Shown here: one piece after another, positions 7,184 through 15,964 of the stretch
Numbering within the stretch: position 1 is the first letter of the stretch
Layout of the letters: the number at the start of each line of letters is the position of its first letter
Assembly (NCBI GenBank): GCA_934646835.1
Contig: CAKUES010000015.1
Coordinates: 1-47,078, forward strand
Direction of reading: 5' to 3'
Length of the DNA stretch: 47,078 nt
Origin: an uncultured Coriobacteriales bacterium
GTDB taxonomy: Bacteria > Actinomycetota > Coriobacteriia > Coriobacteriales > QAMH01
Notes under the pieces: generated by a model
Seen by the model: only the letters and a program-made list of their open reading frames with translations
Databases searched by the model: none
What the model was told of the DNA's origin: nothing
Program-made: the position numbers and the translations under genes

Positions 7184-10100
7184 ATGGTCTCACGCGTGTA
7201 TGTTGAGAAGAAACCCGGCTTTGATGTCGAGGCGCAGCAGCTCTTGGGCGAGCTGCGCACGATTCTGCAGATCGACGCCCTGAGCGGCGTTCGTCTGGTG
7301 AATCGCTACGACGTGGAGGGCATCAGCGACGAGCTGTTCGAGCAGTGCGTGCCCACCGTCTTTAGCGAGCCGCAGTCCGACGACGTCAGCTTCGAGCTGC
7401 CGGACGCCAAGGGCGCCGCGGTCTTTGCCGTCGAGTACCTGCCCGGCCAGTTCGACCAGCGCGCAGACTCTGCCAGCGAGTGCGTCCAGCTCATCAGCTG
7501 CGGCGATCGCCCTGATGTTCGCAGCGCCAAGGTCTACTACCTCGAGGGTGCGCTGTCCCAGGAAGACGTCGATACCATCAAGCACTACGTCATCAACCCG
7601 ATCGAGGCGCGCGAGGCGTCCCTGGACACCGTCGCCACGCTCAAGATGACCCATCCCGAGCCCCAGCCCGTCGAGGTCCTCGAGGGCTTCAACGAGCTCG
7701 ACGCCGCAGGCCTGCAGGCCTTCATCGACGAGCGCGGCCTGGCCATGGACCTGGCAGACATCACCTTCTTCCAGAGCTACTTCCGCGACGAGGAGAAGCG
7801 CTGCCCCACCATCACAGAGGTCAAGATGGTCGACACCTATTGGTCCGACCACTGCCGCCACACCACCTTCCACACTGTCCTCGATGACATCACCATCGAC
7901 GACCCCAAGGCACAGGCTGCCTTCGACCGCTACATGGAGCTGCGCCACGAGCTCGGCCGCGACGAGAAGCCGGTCTGCCTCATGGATCTCGGCACCATCG
8001 GCGCTCGCTACCTCAAGGCCAAGGGCATCCTCAAGAACCTCGACGAGTCCGAGGAGATCAACGCCTGCACCGTCAAGGTGAAGGTTGACGTCGACGGTCA
8101 GGAAGAGGACTGGCTGTACCTCTTCAAGAACGAGACCCACAACCACCCCACCGAGGTCGAGCCCTTTGGCGGCGCGGCCACCTGCGTGGGCGGCGCCATC
8201 CGCGACCCGCTCTCCGGCCGCAGTTACGTCTACCAGGCAATGCGCGTGACCGGTGCTGCCAACCCGCTGGCTCCTGTGAGCGAGACCATCCCCGGCAAGC
8301 TGCCCCAGCGCAAGCTCGTCACCACCGCTGCCGCTGGCTACTCCAGCTACGGCAACCAGATCGGCCTTGCCACCGGCCAGGTCAACGAGCTCTACCATCC
8401 CGGCTACGCTGCCAAGCGCATGGAGATCGGCGCCGTTGTCGCCGCGACCCCGGCATGGCATGTCCGCCGCGAGACCCCGGCTCCGGGCGACGCCATCATC
8501 CTGCTCGGCGGCCGCACCGGCCGTGATGGCATCGGCGGCGCTACCGGCTCCTCCAAGGCGCATACCGCATCCTCCATCGAGACCTGCGGCGCAGAGGTCC
8601 AGAAGGGCAACGCCCCCGTCGAGCGCAAGCTCCAGCGTCTCTTCCGTCGCGGCGATGCCTGCAAGCTGATCAAGCGCTGCAACGACTTTGGCGCTGGCGG
8701 CGTCTCCGTTGCAACCGGCGAGATTGCAGACGGCCTCGACATCGATCTCAACACCGTCCCCAAGAAGTACGAGGGTCTCGACGGCACCGAGCTCGCCATC
8801 GCCGAGTCCCAGGAGCGCATGGCCTGCGCCGTCGCCCCGGAAGACGTCGAGGAGTTCCTCGGCTATGCCCGCGAGGAGAACCTCGAGGCAACCGTCATCG
8901 CGACCGTGACCGAGGAGAAGCGCCTGGTCATGAAGTGGAACGGCGACGCCATCGTCAACGTCTCCCGCGAGTTCCTCAACTCCAACGGCGCTCCCAAGTC
9001 CGCCAAGGTCCACGTGTGCGAGGGCACGGCCTACAGCACGCCTTGGACGGGTGACACCCTCGAGGAGCGCATGACCAACCTGGTCACCGACATGAACATC
9101 GCCTCCAACAAGGGCCTGTCCGAGCGCTTCGACTCCACCATCGGCGCTGCAACGGTGCTCATGCCCTTCGGCGGCAAGAAGCAGCTCACGCCTGCCATGG
9201 CCATGGCCGCCAAGATGCCCGTCGACGGCGAGACCACGACTTGCTCCGGCATGGCATGGGGCTTCAACCCCTACCTGTCCGAGGCCGACCAGTACACCGG
9301 CGCCTATCTTGCCGTTGTCGAGTCCGTGAGCCGCCTGGTCGCCGCTGGCTTCCAGATGGAGCACACCTACCTGACCTTCCAGGAGTACTTCGGCAAGCTG
9401 CGCAACGCGGAGAAGTGGGGCAAGCCCATGTCCTCTTTGCTCGGTGCTCTGATGGCCCAGATCGACCTGGGCGTCGGCTCTATCGGCGGCAAGGACTCCA
9501 TGTCCGGCTCCTTCGAGGACCTCGATGTCCCGCCCACGCTGGTGAGCTTCGCGACTGCTGTCGGCAACATCGACCGCGTCACATCCCCGGAGTTCAAGAA
9601 GGCCGGCTCTCCCATCCTGTGCATCCAGCCGGCGTACCCCGCCGAGGGCATCATCCCCACGGCCCAGGGCATGAACGACGCCCTGGCCCTGATCGAGGAG
9701 CTCATCGGCGACGGCGCCGCCCTGTCCGTGAGCGCTTGCGGTTACGGCTCTGATGCGGAGGCCATCTTCAAGATGTGCGTGGGCAACGGCATCGGCGCCC
9801 ACCTCGATGGCATCTCCAACATGGAGGACCTCTTCAACCCCGCCTACGGCTGCTTTGTCGTCGAGCTGGCAGAGGACATCGACATCGAGGCCGGCGACCA
9901 CGTCTCCGTCACCCGCATCGGCACCACGACCGCTGCCTACGTGCTCGAGGCCTGCGGCGAGACCATCGACCTCGCCCAGCTGCAGGAGGCCTGGGAGTCC
10001 AAGATGGAGCCCGTCTTCCCGTATCGCGCCCAGGGCGACAGCGTCGAGGCGATCAGCGACGACACCCATACGCCGCTCACCTTCTCCACGACCCTGGCCA

Positions 10101-10900
10101 AGCCGCGCGTCATCATCCCGGTCTTCCCGGGCAACAACTGCGAGTTCGACGTCGCTCGTGCCTTCCGTCGCGCTGGCGCAGAGGCCGAGACCCTCGTCAT
10201 CAACAACCTGACGCCCAACGCGGTCGTCGAGTCTGTCGAGGCGCTGGCCAAGGCCATCAACAACAGCCAGATCGTCATGATCCCCGGCGGCTTCTCCGGC
10301 GGCGACGAGCCCGACGGCTCCGCCAAGTTCATCACCGCCTTCTTCCGCAACCCCGCGGTCACGGAGGCAGTGCGCGACCTGCTCAACAACCGCGACGGCT
10401 TGATGCTCGGCATCTGCAACGGCTTCCAGGCGCTCATCAAGCTCGGCCTGGTGCCTTACGGCGACATCGTCCCGATGACCGACGAGTGCCCGACGCTGAC
10501 CTTCAACAAGATCGGCCGTCACCAGAGCCGTCTGGTGCGCACGCGCGTTGCGTCCAACCTGAGCCCCTGGCTGTCCCGCTGCGAGGTGGGCGATATCCAC
10601 AACATCGCCATCTCCCACGGTGAGGGCCGCTTTGTCGCCAGCGATGAGCTGCTGGCCCAGCTCAAGGCCAAGGGCCAGATCGCGACTCAGTACGTCGACC
10701 AGGACGGCGTCCCCGGTATGGGCCTCGACGTTAATCCCAACGGCGCCATGCTCGCCATCGAGGGCATCACCAGCCCCGACGGCCGCGTCATGGGCAAGAT
10801 GGGCCACACGGAGCGCGCGGCCAACGGCCTGTACGTCAACGTTCCGGGCAACAACTTCCAGCCGCTGATCGAGGGCGGCGTGGGCTACTTCACGGAGTAG
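7184..10900 (+). CDS. purL: Phosphoribosylformylglycinamidine synthase, single-chain
   Basis: Fourth step of purine synthesis: converts FGAR, ATP and glutamine to FGAM in the cytosol. It has 1238 residues, the size of the fused form found in clostridia and relatives. The order is an N-terminal linker, two tandem ATP-binding/AIR-synthase-like halves (nucleotide loop YWSDHCRHTTFHT near residue 224, FKNETHNHPTEVEPFGGAAT near 315, GSIGGKDSMSGSF near 765), and a C-terminal glutamine amidotransferase. The amidotransferase has GNNCEFD, the nucleophile Cys in GICNGFQ (about 1075) and the His/Glu pair in HGEGRF (about 1145). ATG 7184 has GGAAGG upstream. No other pur gene is adjacent. Confidence 0.96.
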   Translation: MVSRVYVEKKPGFDVEAQQLLGELRTILQIDALSGVRLVNRYDVEGISDELFEQCVPTVFSEPQSDDVSFELPDAKGAAVFAVEYLPGQFDQRADSASECVQLISCGDRPDVRSAKVYYLEGALSQEDVDTIKHYVINPIEAREASLDTVATLKMTHPEPQPVEVLEGFNELDAAGLQAFIDERGLAMDLADITFFQSYFRDEEKRCPTITEVKMVDTYWSDHCRHTTFHTVLDDITIDDPKAQAAFDRYMELRHELGRDEKPVCLMDLGTIGARYLKAKGILKNLDESEEINACTVKVKVDVDGQEEDWLYLFKNETHNHPTEVEPFGGAATCVGGAIRDPLSGRSYVYQAMRVTGAANPLAPVSETIPGKLPQRKLVTTAAAGYSSYGNQIGLATGQVNELYHPGYAAKRMEIGAVVAATPAWHVRRETPAPGDAIILLGGRTGRDGIGGATGSSKAHTASSIETCGAEVQKGNAPVERKLQRLFRRGDACKLIKRCNDFGAGGVSVATGEIADGLDIDLNTVPKKYEGLDGTELAIAESQERMACAVAPEDVEEFLGYAREENLEATVIATVTEEKRLVMKWNGDAIVNVSREFLNSNGAPKSAKVHVCEGTAYSTPWTGDTLEERMTNLVTDMNIASNKGLSERFDSTIGAATVLMPFGGKKQLTPAMAMAAKMPVDGETTTCSGMAWGFNPYLSEADQYTGAYLAVVESVSRLVAAGFQMEHTYLTFQEYFGKLRNAEKWGKPMSSLLGALMAQIDLGVGSIGGKDSMSGSFEDLDVPPTLVSFATAVGNIDRVTSPEFKKAGSPILCIQPAYPAEGIIPTAQGMNDALALIEELIGDGAALSVSACGYGSDAEAIFKMCVGNGIGAHLDGISNMEDLFNPAYGCFVVELAEDIDIEAGDHVSVTRIGTTTAAYVLEACGETIDLAQLQEAWESKMEPVFPYRAQGDSVEAISDDTHTPLTFSTTLAKPRVIIPVFPGNNCEFDVARAFRRAGAEAETLVINNLTPNAVVESVEALAKAINNSQIVMIPGGFSGGDEPDGSAKFITAFFRNPAVTEAVRDLLNNRDGLMLGICNGFQALIKLGLVPYGDIVPMTDECPTLTFNKIGRHQSRLVRTRVASNLSPWLSRCEVGDIHNIAISHGEGRFVASDELLAQLKAKGQIATQYVDQDGVPGMGLDVNPNGAMLAIEGITSPDGRVMGKMGHTERAANGLYVNVPGNNFQPLIEGGVGYFTE

Positions 10901-10973
10901 CGCACAAGATCGCTAGGAGATGCTGGTTAAAGCAGATTCCCATTGCGTGCGATTGGCAGAGACATCGATCTCG

Positions 10974-11006
10974 TAGGGGAGGGAACCTGTCCCTCCCCAT
11001 ATGTCT
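10974..11006 (+). repeat. GTAGGGGAGGGACCC hairpin repeat, copy 1
   Basis: CGTAGGGGAGGGA and TCCCTCCCCATA form a hairpin. The following bases, CTCGCATTAATCGGCGCTTCC, recur after the copies at about 25124 and 32741, so the repeat unit is about 60-65 bp. Confidence 0.75.
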
Positions 11007-11034
11007 CGCATTAATCGGCGCTTCCCTAGTTGTG

Positions 11035-11070
11035 AAAGGGAGCTGGGCTGAGCCCGGCTCCCTTTTCTGT
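11035..11070 (+). terminator. Rho-independent terminator downstream of purL
   Basis: AAAGGGAGC-TGGGCT and GCCCGGCTCCCTTTT form a long stem followed by TCTGTT. Confidence 0.8.
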
Positions 11071-11115
11071 TGCTGGGGATGACATGGGAGATTAACTTCC
11101 CAGTAAAAATAACGA

Positions 11116-11129
11116 CGAACAGATGTTCT
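11116..11129. promoter_or_regulatory. LexA/SOS box
   Basis: CGAACAGATGTTCT matches the Gram-positive SOS box CGAAC-N4-GTTCG at all but the last base. A TATGAT -10-like hexamer lies at 11140-11145, so a bound repressor would cover the -35 region. A strongly ribosome-bound small ORF and the Nudix gene follow. Confidence 0.65.
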
Positions 11130-11171
11130 GATACTGTGCTATGATTCCCGTACAAAGCGGGGAGGAGTCAC

Positions 11172-11363
11172 ATGGGGATCAGGGTGTACGCAAGCCAGCG
11201 CAAAGCGGGTTGGCGTATGACAGCGTGTGTGGGCAAAACGCGCATGCCACGCTCGCGTTGGGATTATCATCGCTATGAGATTGGACGAATGCGTGGGCCG
11301 CTGCGCGTGAGTACAGTGTCGGCCCGTGGCGCAAGAAGGGATGCAGAGCGTGAGCTTGGTTGA
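11172..11363 (+). CDS. Small basic ORF under the SOS box, unknown function
   Basis: A 63-residue open frame that starts with ATG behind a strong GGGGAGGAG ribosome-binding site and ends inside the start of the Nudix gene (14-base overlap). The product is very arginine-rich with no domain, signal or membrane segment that I recognise. Its composition would fit a random frame in GC-rich DNA. The support comes only from the ribosome-binding site, the LexA box upstream and the overlap. It may be a short SOS-induced protein or a translated leader coupling expression of the Nudix gene. Confidence 0.4.
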   Translation: MGIRVYASQRKAGWRMTACVGKTRMPRSRWDYHRYEIGRMRGPLRVSTVSARGARRDAERELG

Positions 11364-11931
11364 TGATCTGGCTGCTTATCAGCCGTTTAACGAGCAAGAG
11401 GCTGCCGATAAAGAGGTGATATTGGCTGCACTGAGGGGCAACAGCCCGGCGTGCTTTGATCGCAGTGCCCAGGCGCATATCGCCTGCTCTATCTGGACGG
11501 TGAGTCCGGATGTGTCGCAGACGCTCGCAGTTTACCACAACATCTACGACTCATGGAGTTGGATCGGCGGCCATGCAGATGGCGAGCAAGACCTTGCCGC
11601 CGTTGCGCTGCGCGAGCTCGAGGAGGAGACGGGTGTGCGCGGCAAGCTGGTGGACTGCGGGCCCGGTGGCATCTACTCTTGCGAGGTCCTGACGGTCGAC
11701 GGGCACGTTAAGCGCGGCGCGTATGTTTCCTCGCATCTGCACCTCAACGTGACTTACCTGGCAGCGGCAGATCCGGATGAGTCCATCCGCATCAAGCCGG
11801 ATGAGAACTCTGCCGTTGCTTGGATGCCCGTTGAGGAGCTCTACGGACGCAGCACGGAGCCCTGGATCAGGGAGCGCATCTACCACAAGCTCATCGACAA
11901 GCTGCAGACTTTGGAGCTCCCGCTTGTGTAA
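11350..11931 (+). CDS. Nudix hydrolase
   Basis: Hydrolyses nucleoside diphosphates linked to another group. The Nudix box is complete: it starts GGHADGE, continues with LAAVALRELEEETG, and so has the spaced Gly, Glu and REL-EE-G residues that bind the metal. The protein is about 193 residues. GTG 11350 has AGAAGGG nine bases upstream; ATG 11341 lies directly against that signal and GTG 11326 has none, so 11350 is preferred but not certain. The start overlaps the small ORF under the LexA box, which suggests translational coupling and possible DNA-damage induction, for example for nucleotide-pool cleaning. The substrate cannot be read from the sequence. Confidence 0.85.
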   Translation: MSLVDDLAAYQPFNEQEAADKEVILAALRGNSPACFDRSAQAHIACSIWTVSPDVSQTLAVYHNIYDSWSWIGGHADGEQDLAAVALRELEEETGVRGKLVDCGPGGIYSCEVLTVDGHVKRGAYVSSHLHLNVTYLAAADPDESIRIKPDENSAVAWMPVEELYGRSTEPWIRERIYHKLIDKLQTLELPLV

Positions 11932-11949
11932 TGCCTTCGTGACTCACTA

Positions 11950-12315
11950 CAACCTGTGGCGCCGACTTCGTCAGGCGCCTACGTGGGCTTTGCGTCTCGC
12001 TGCCGCTAGCGCAAATCCATATGCGTGCTGCAAAGGAGGATTGGCCCGTGACTCAACGGCTGTTTGCTGGTGAAATCACCGCTGCAAGCATGGCAACGCC
12101 ATCGCGAAAGCGCCGTTGAGTTGCAGCAACACGTAGTCGCGAGACGTAGTCCGCGACACCTTGCGGGTGTCGTCCGGCTCGCTGCAACCTATGGCGCCGA
12201 CTTCGTCAGGCGTCTACGTGGGTTTTGCGTCTCACTGACGCTAGCGCAAATCCATACGTGCACCGCGACAAGCGCGGCAACGCCATCGCGAAAGCGCCGT
12301 TGACCTGCAGCAACA
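11950..12315. repeat. Two tandem-like copies of a GGCGCC-dyad intergenic repeat
   Basis: A block with GGCGCCGACTTCGTCAGGCG, then CTACGTGGG and GCGCAAATCCATA, occurs at about 11958-12022 and again at about 12192-12258. Each copy is followed by GGCAACGCCATCGCGAAAG and CGCCGTTGA. A third, partial copy lies at about 19870-19985. No gene is supported in this 450-base gap. Confidence 0.75.
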
Positions 12316-12347
12316 CGTAGGGGAGGGACCGAAGTCCCTCCCCATAT
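12316..12347. repeat. GTAGGGGAGGGACC hairpin repeat, copy 2
   Basis: CGTAGGGGAGGGAC, a CGAA loop and GTCCCTCCCCATA form a near-perfect hairpin. It lies just past the 3' end of the minus-strand alpha/beta hydrolase gene and may serve as its transcription end. Confidence 0.75.
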
Positions 12348-12380
12348 ACGATGCGATATCGATATCGTCGCAGCCTGCCG

Positions 12381-13316
12381 CTACATCCGCTCCTCAATCC
12401 AGCTGGCAACATCCTCCATGACTTGCGCTTTGTCGTCCTCGTTGAGGATCTCGTGGCGCATATGGGGGTACAGCTTGACCTGCACATCGTCGAGGCCTGC
12501 GCCGCGCGCGAGCTTGGCTGCTGCGCGCACGCCCTTGCCGCAGTCGCCGACGGGGTCTTCCTCGCCAGCCGCGTAGAGCAGCGGCAATCCCTTGGGATAT
12601 GCGTTGACGCAGGCCTTGCTCACGGCCTCTCGTGTCAAGCTGGTGAGCGCGGCGTAGGCACCGGCGCTGAACATGAAGCCGCAGCGACCGTCTGCAAGGT
12701 AGGCATCGACGTTCTCCTTGTTGTGGGAGATCCAGTCGACTGCTGTGCGCGGGTTGTCGATGGCGTTGTTGAAGCCGCCTGCCGCAAGGCTGTCGATGAG
12801 CTTACTGCGGTAATCGGATCCCTTGATGACGCCGATGAGGTGGCACAGCGCGTTGCCGCCGGCAGAGAGCGCGGCGGGCTGGTTGCCTGTTCCGCACAAT
12901 ATCGCGCCTGCGAGCCCCTCGCCATGGCGTGCCAAGTAGCAGCGCGTGACAAAGCTGCCCATGGAGTGGCCAAAGATGAAGTAGGGCAGGCCCGGGTAGC
13001 GAGAGCTTGCTACCTTGCGGAGGCTGTCAACATCGGCGATGAGGATATCCGCACCGCCCTTCATCGGCATATGCCCAAGCTGCGAGCTGTCCTCGACGCT
13101 GCCGCCGTGGCCAATGTGGTCGTGTCCGCAGACCGCGAACCCGCGTGAGGCGAGGAAGCGGGCGAACTCGTCGTAGCGGTCGATATGCTCGGCCATGCCG
13201 TGGACGAGCTGCACGACGCCCTTGGGCGTAAGCTCGCTGTCGACCCAGAAGCGGGCGTTGATGTCAGACGCCCCGTCGAGGCTTATAAAGCTGAGGGTTT
13301 CTCTCTCGACGCTCAT
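12381..13316 (-). CDS. Alpha/beta hydrolase, monoacylglycerol lipase/lysophospholipase-like
   Basis: Cytosolic serine hydrolase, 311 residues. The pattern is that of the Hydrolase_4 (serine aminopeptidase S33/monoglyceride lipase) group: an oxyanion-region VQLVHGMAEH near residue 36, GHDHIGHGGS near 64, the nucleophile elbow GHSMGS (Ser118), an acid in AAGEEDPVGD (Asp254) and the catalytic His288 in MRHEILNE. ATG 13316 is preceded by AAAGGAGACGAC. It lacks a signal peptide. It lies downstream of the second NlpC/P60 gene on the same strand with an 81-base gap, so cotranscription is possible. The natural ester substrate is unknown. Confidence 0.88.
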   Translation of the reverse strand: MSVERETLSFISLDGASDINARFWVDSELTPKGVVQLVHGMAEHIDRYDEFARFLASRGFAVCGHDHIGHGGSVEDSSQLGHMPMKGGADILIADVDSLRKVASSRYPGLPYFIFGHSMGSFVTRCYLARHGEGLAGAILCGTGNQPAALSAGGNALCHLIGVIKGSDYRSKLIDSLAAGGFNNAIDNPRTAVDWISHNKENVDAYLADGRCGFMFSAGAYAALTSLTREAVSKACVNAYPKGLPLLYAAGEEDPVGDCGKGVRAAAKLARGAGLDDVQVKLYPHMRHEILNEDDKAQVMEDVASWIEERM

Positions 13317-13397
13317 GTCGTCTCCTTTGGTTTGAGGGCTCGCGGTTTGGGCGAGTCACGTCAAAGACGGTCGCTCAAGCAGCGGCCGCGCGCCCTG

Positions 13398-14588
13398 TTA
13401 CTTGCAGGGCCTTCCGATGAAGACGATTTTACTATCGGATTCGAGCGCCTTCTTGCTCTCGCTGGGAATGATGCTGTAACGATAGCGCACGCAGTTGCCG
13501 GGATTGTAGTCGGACACGTGCATGACGCGACCGCCGCCCATGTAGATGGCGACGTGGTAGATGGAGTCGAGGTCGCGGGTGTTGCTGTAGAAGATGAGAT
13601 CGCCCGCGCGCAGCTTCTTGGTGGAGACGGCTTTGGTGGCGACGGTGCGGCCGGTGCTCTTGAGGTACTTGGCCTCGTCTGCCGCAGGGGGCGACCAAGT
13701 GAGCGCCCAGCTGTTCTTGCCCAGCTTGACCTTGGACTTTGCGTAGACGCGGCCGACAAAGGAGCTGCAGTCGCGATAGTCGTCACTCATGCGCTTGCTC
13801 TGGCTGTAGAGGAGCGTGCCGCGTTCGTAGTCCTTGGTCGCCTCTTTGACCGCGGTGCGTGCCTTCTTGGGGACGACGTCGATGTCGCAGCTGATGGTGA
13901 CGGGCTTTTTCGTCAAAGAGGAGGTGGTGGTCGCCTTGATCTTGCAGACGCCGTCGTCGACGGCGGTGACGGTGCCGTCCTCGTCGACAGTGGCGACCTC
14001 GGGCTTGGTCGAGGTCCAGGTGACGTCGCCCTTGGTGTGCTTGAGCTCGAGCTTCACGGTGGCAGACGAGCTGTTCTTGCCAGAGAACGGGGTGAGGACG
14101 ACGTTTGACTCGGCAAAGCTTGCGATGCGCAGGCGGGCGGTGAAGCTGTAGTCTTTGTAGTGGAGGACCTTGCCCTTTTTACTGTAGAAGGTCTCACGCA
14201 AGACGATCTCGTGGTCGCCGCTGCCCCAGACCTCTACGTAGACCTTGTTGTTGTCGAAGTCGATCCAGTTGACGACGCTCGAGTTGGCGCCGTAGCTGTC
14301 GCTTTTGAGGGAGACCTCGCGCTTGGAGTAGCTGGCCTTCTTGCCGTTGTCCTTCACCCACTCGGAAAGCGGGACGATGTAGCTCACGTGCTGGGAAGCG
14401 CTGCTCAGGTTGGTCTTCTCGGTCTTCTTGTGCTTGGTGTTGATGACGAGCTTGGAGACGTCGACGGTCTCGATGGTGGGCTCGTTTGCCGCATGGGCGG
14501 ATGCGGGAGAAAGGGGCACTGCGGCAAGACCCAGGCAAAGGCTGGTTGTCAGGGCAATGGCTGCGTTTAAGCTACGTTTAGCGAGCAT
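13398..14588 (-). CDS. Secreted NlpC/P60 hydrolase with bacterial Ig-like (BIG2) domain
   Basis: Secreted wall hydrolase of 396 residues. A signal peptide covers about residues 1-34 (cleavage after AHAA). An uncharacterised beta-rich region (about 40-160) is followed by an Ig-like BIG2 domain at about 163-240, seen in the pattern VTWTSTKPEVATVDEDGTV and then AVDDGVCKIKATT. The NlpC/P60 domain has Cys274 in YRDCSSFVGR, His345 in YHVAIYMGGG and His357. ATG 14588 is preceded by AGAGGGAGCTT and gives a clean signal peptide; the frame stays open another 1200 bases upstream only by chance, antisense to the YeiH gene. It is unlike the first hydrolase outside the catalytic domain. Confidence 0.9.
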   Translation of the reverse strand: MLAKRSLNAAIALTTSLCLGLAAVPLSPASAHAANEPTIETVDVSKLVINTKHKKTEKTNLSSASQHVSYIVPLSEWVKDNGKKASYSKREVSLKSDSYGANSSVVNWIDFDNNKVYVEVWGSGDHEIVLRETFYSKKGKVLHYKDYSFTARLRIASFAESNVVLTPFSGKNSSSATVKLELKHTKGDVTWTSTKPEVATVDEDGTVTAVDDGVCKIKATTTSSLTKKPVTISCDIDVVPKKARTAVKEATKDYERGTLLYSQSKRMSDDYRDCSSFVGRVYAKSKVKLGKNSWALTWSPPAADEAKYLKSTGRTVATKAVSTKKLRAGDLIFYSNTRDLDSIYHVAIYMGGGRVMHVSDYNPGNCVRYRYSIIPSESKKALESDSKIVFIGRPCK

Positions 14589-14756
14589 AAGCTCCCTCTC
14601 TAGATACAGATAACACCAAATATACCTCATATACCGGTGTTTGTCCTTAATTGTTGCTTGATTAGCAGTACTATCAAGGACTGCCGCACGGTTGCGGGCA
14701 GCTTGCAAGGAGGCAAACGTCCAAAACGGTGCGGTCTCATTGTGAAGGAGTGTTTT

Positions 14757-15806
14757 GTGGATACGATTAAAAACTATGGACCCGGCCTCTTGCTCTGTGT
14801 GCTGCTCGCGGCGCCTTGCTATGCGGCGGGATTGGCGCTGCCGGTTGTCGGTGGCCCGGTGTTCGGCATCTTGCTCGGCATGATCGTTGCGCTCGTGTGG
14901 AGCAAGCGCCCGGAGCGGCTCGAGGTGGGCATCAAGTTCACCTCGAAGAAGGTCCTGCAGTACGCGGTCATCTTGCTGGGCTTTGGCCTGAACCTGATGC
15001 AGATCGCCCAGGTTGGGGCGAGCTCCCTGCCGGTCATCTTCTCGACGATCGCGACCTCGCTCATCGTCGGCTATGCGGGCTGCAAGCTGTTCAAGGTGCC
15101 CGGCAAGACGGCGACGCTCGTGGCGGTGGGTTCTTCCATTTGCGGCGGCAGCGCCATTGCCGCGACAGCGCCGGTCATCAAGGCGAAGGACGAGGAGGTC
15201 GCGCAGTCGATCAGCGTTATCTTCCTCTTCAACGTCATCGCGGCGCTCATCTTCCCGACGCTTGGCACGATGCTGGGCATGAGCAACGAGGGCTTCGGTC
15301 TCTTTGCGGGTACGGCGGTTAACGACACCTCGTCTGTCACGGCGGCTGCGGCTGCGTGGGATGGCATGCATCCTGGGGCAAACGCGCTCGACCACGCGAC
15401 GATCGTCAAGCTCACGCGTACGCTGGCGATCATCCCCATCACGCTGGTGCTGGCGCTGTGGCAGGTGCGCATTGCCAAGCGCGAGGCGGCAGGCGCGGCA
15501 CAAGGCGAGGGCAAGCTCGGCAACTTCAGCCTCAAACGCGCGTTCCCGATGTTCATCCTCTGGTTCCTGGTGGCAGCCTGCATCACGACCGCTTGCAGCG
15601 CTGCGGGTATCGACGCCGCGGTGTTCGCCCCGCTCAAGCTGCTGTCCAAGTATTTCATCATCATGGCGATGCTCGCCATCGGCCTCAACACCAACATTGT
15701 TAAGCTCGTCAAAAGCGGCGGCAAGCCCATTGCCTTGGGCGCCTGCTGTTGGGTCGCCATCGCCGCCGTGAGCCTGCTTGCCCAGCACGTCTTGGGCTTT
15801 TGGTAG
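14757..15806 (+). CDS. YeiH/UPF0324 family putative sulfate exporter
   Basis: Integral membrane protein of 349 residues with about ten hydrophobic segments. Family patterns include FGLNLMQI, VGSSICGGSAIAATAPVIKA near residue 130, and NDTSSVTAAA. Members are annotated as putative sulfate or anion exporters on weak evidence. GTG 14757 is chosen because AAGGAG lies six bases upstream; the longer in-frame start at 14637 has no signal. It is divergent from the BIG2-NlpC gene. Another good ribosome-binding-like sequence (CAAGGAGG near 14705) lies in the leader without a long frame behind it. Confidence 0.87.
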   Translation: MDTIKNYGPGLLLCVLLAAPCYAAGLALPVVGGPVFGILLGMIVALVWSKRPERLEVGIKFTSKKVLQYAVILLGFGLNLMQIAQVGASSLPVIFSTIATSLIVGYAGCKLFKVPGKTATLVAVGSSICGGSAIAATAPVIKAKDEEVAQSISVIFLFNVIAALIFPTLGTMLGMSNEGFGLFAGTAVNDTSSVTAAAAAWDGMHPGANALDHATIVKLTRTLAIIPITLVLALWQVRIAKREAAGAAQGEGKLGNFSLKRAFPMFILWFLVAACITTACSAAGIDAAVFAPLKLLSKYFIIMAMLAIGLNTNIVKLVKSGGKPIALGACCWVAIAAVSLLAQHVLGFW

Positions 15807-15885
15807 GGGTGTGGGGCAGATGATGACCTACTCGCCCTCGGTCACTCCCCCTTGGAAAACCCTCGCGCCCGTCCGATAAACTCGG

Positions 15886-15922
15886 TTATACGCACCCTCG
15901 TGCTCTGCGTGGGCGCGTATAA
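15886..15922. promoter_or_regulatory. Dyad and TATAAT box upstream of xpt
   Basis: TTATACGC (15886-15893) and GCGTATAA (15915-15922) form an 8-bp dyad with a 21-base gap. The right half overlaps a perfect TATAAT (15918-15923). It looks like a promoter with an operator; no purine-riboswitch core was seen in this leader. Confidence 0.4.
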
Positions 15923-15964
15923 TTTTGCGATTATTGACTGTTGCCTTTATGGGAGGACGAAGAC

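Noticed and set aside
7190..10807. 1205-codon open frame antisense to purL
   Set aside because: It mirrors a fully conserved purL; long antisense frames are common in GC-rich coding DNA, and its product has no domain.
14589..15788. N-terminal extension of the BIG2-NlpC gene across the YeiH region
   Set aside because: It is antisense to a well-supported transporter gene and would bury the signal peptide in the middle of the protein.
15807..15964. Purine riboswitch before xpt
   Set aside because: The conserved loop and junction sequences of the guanine aptamer are absent.
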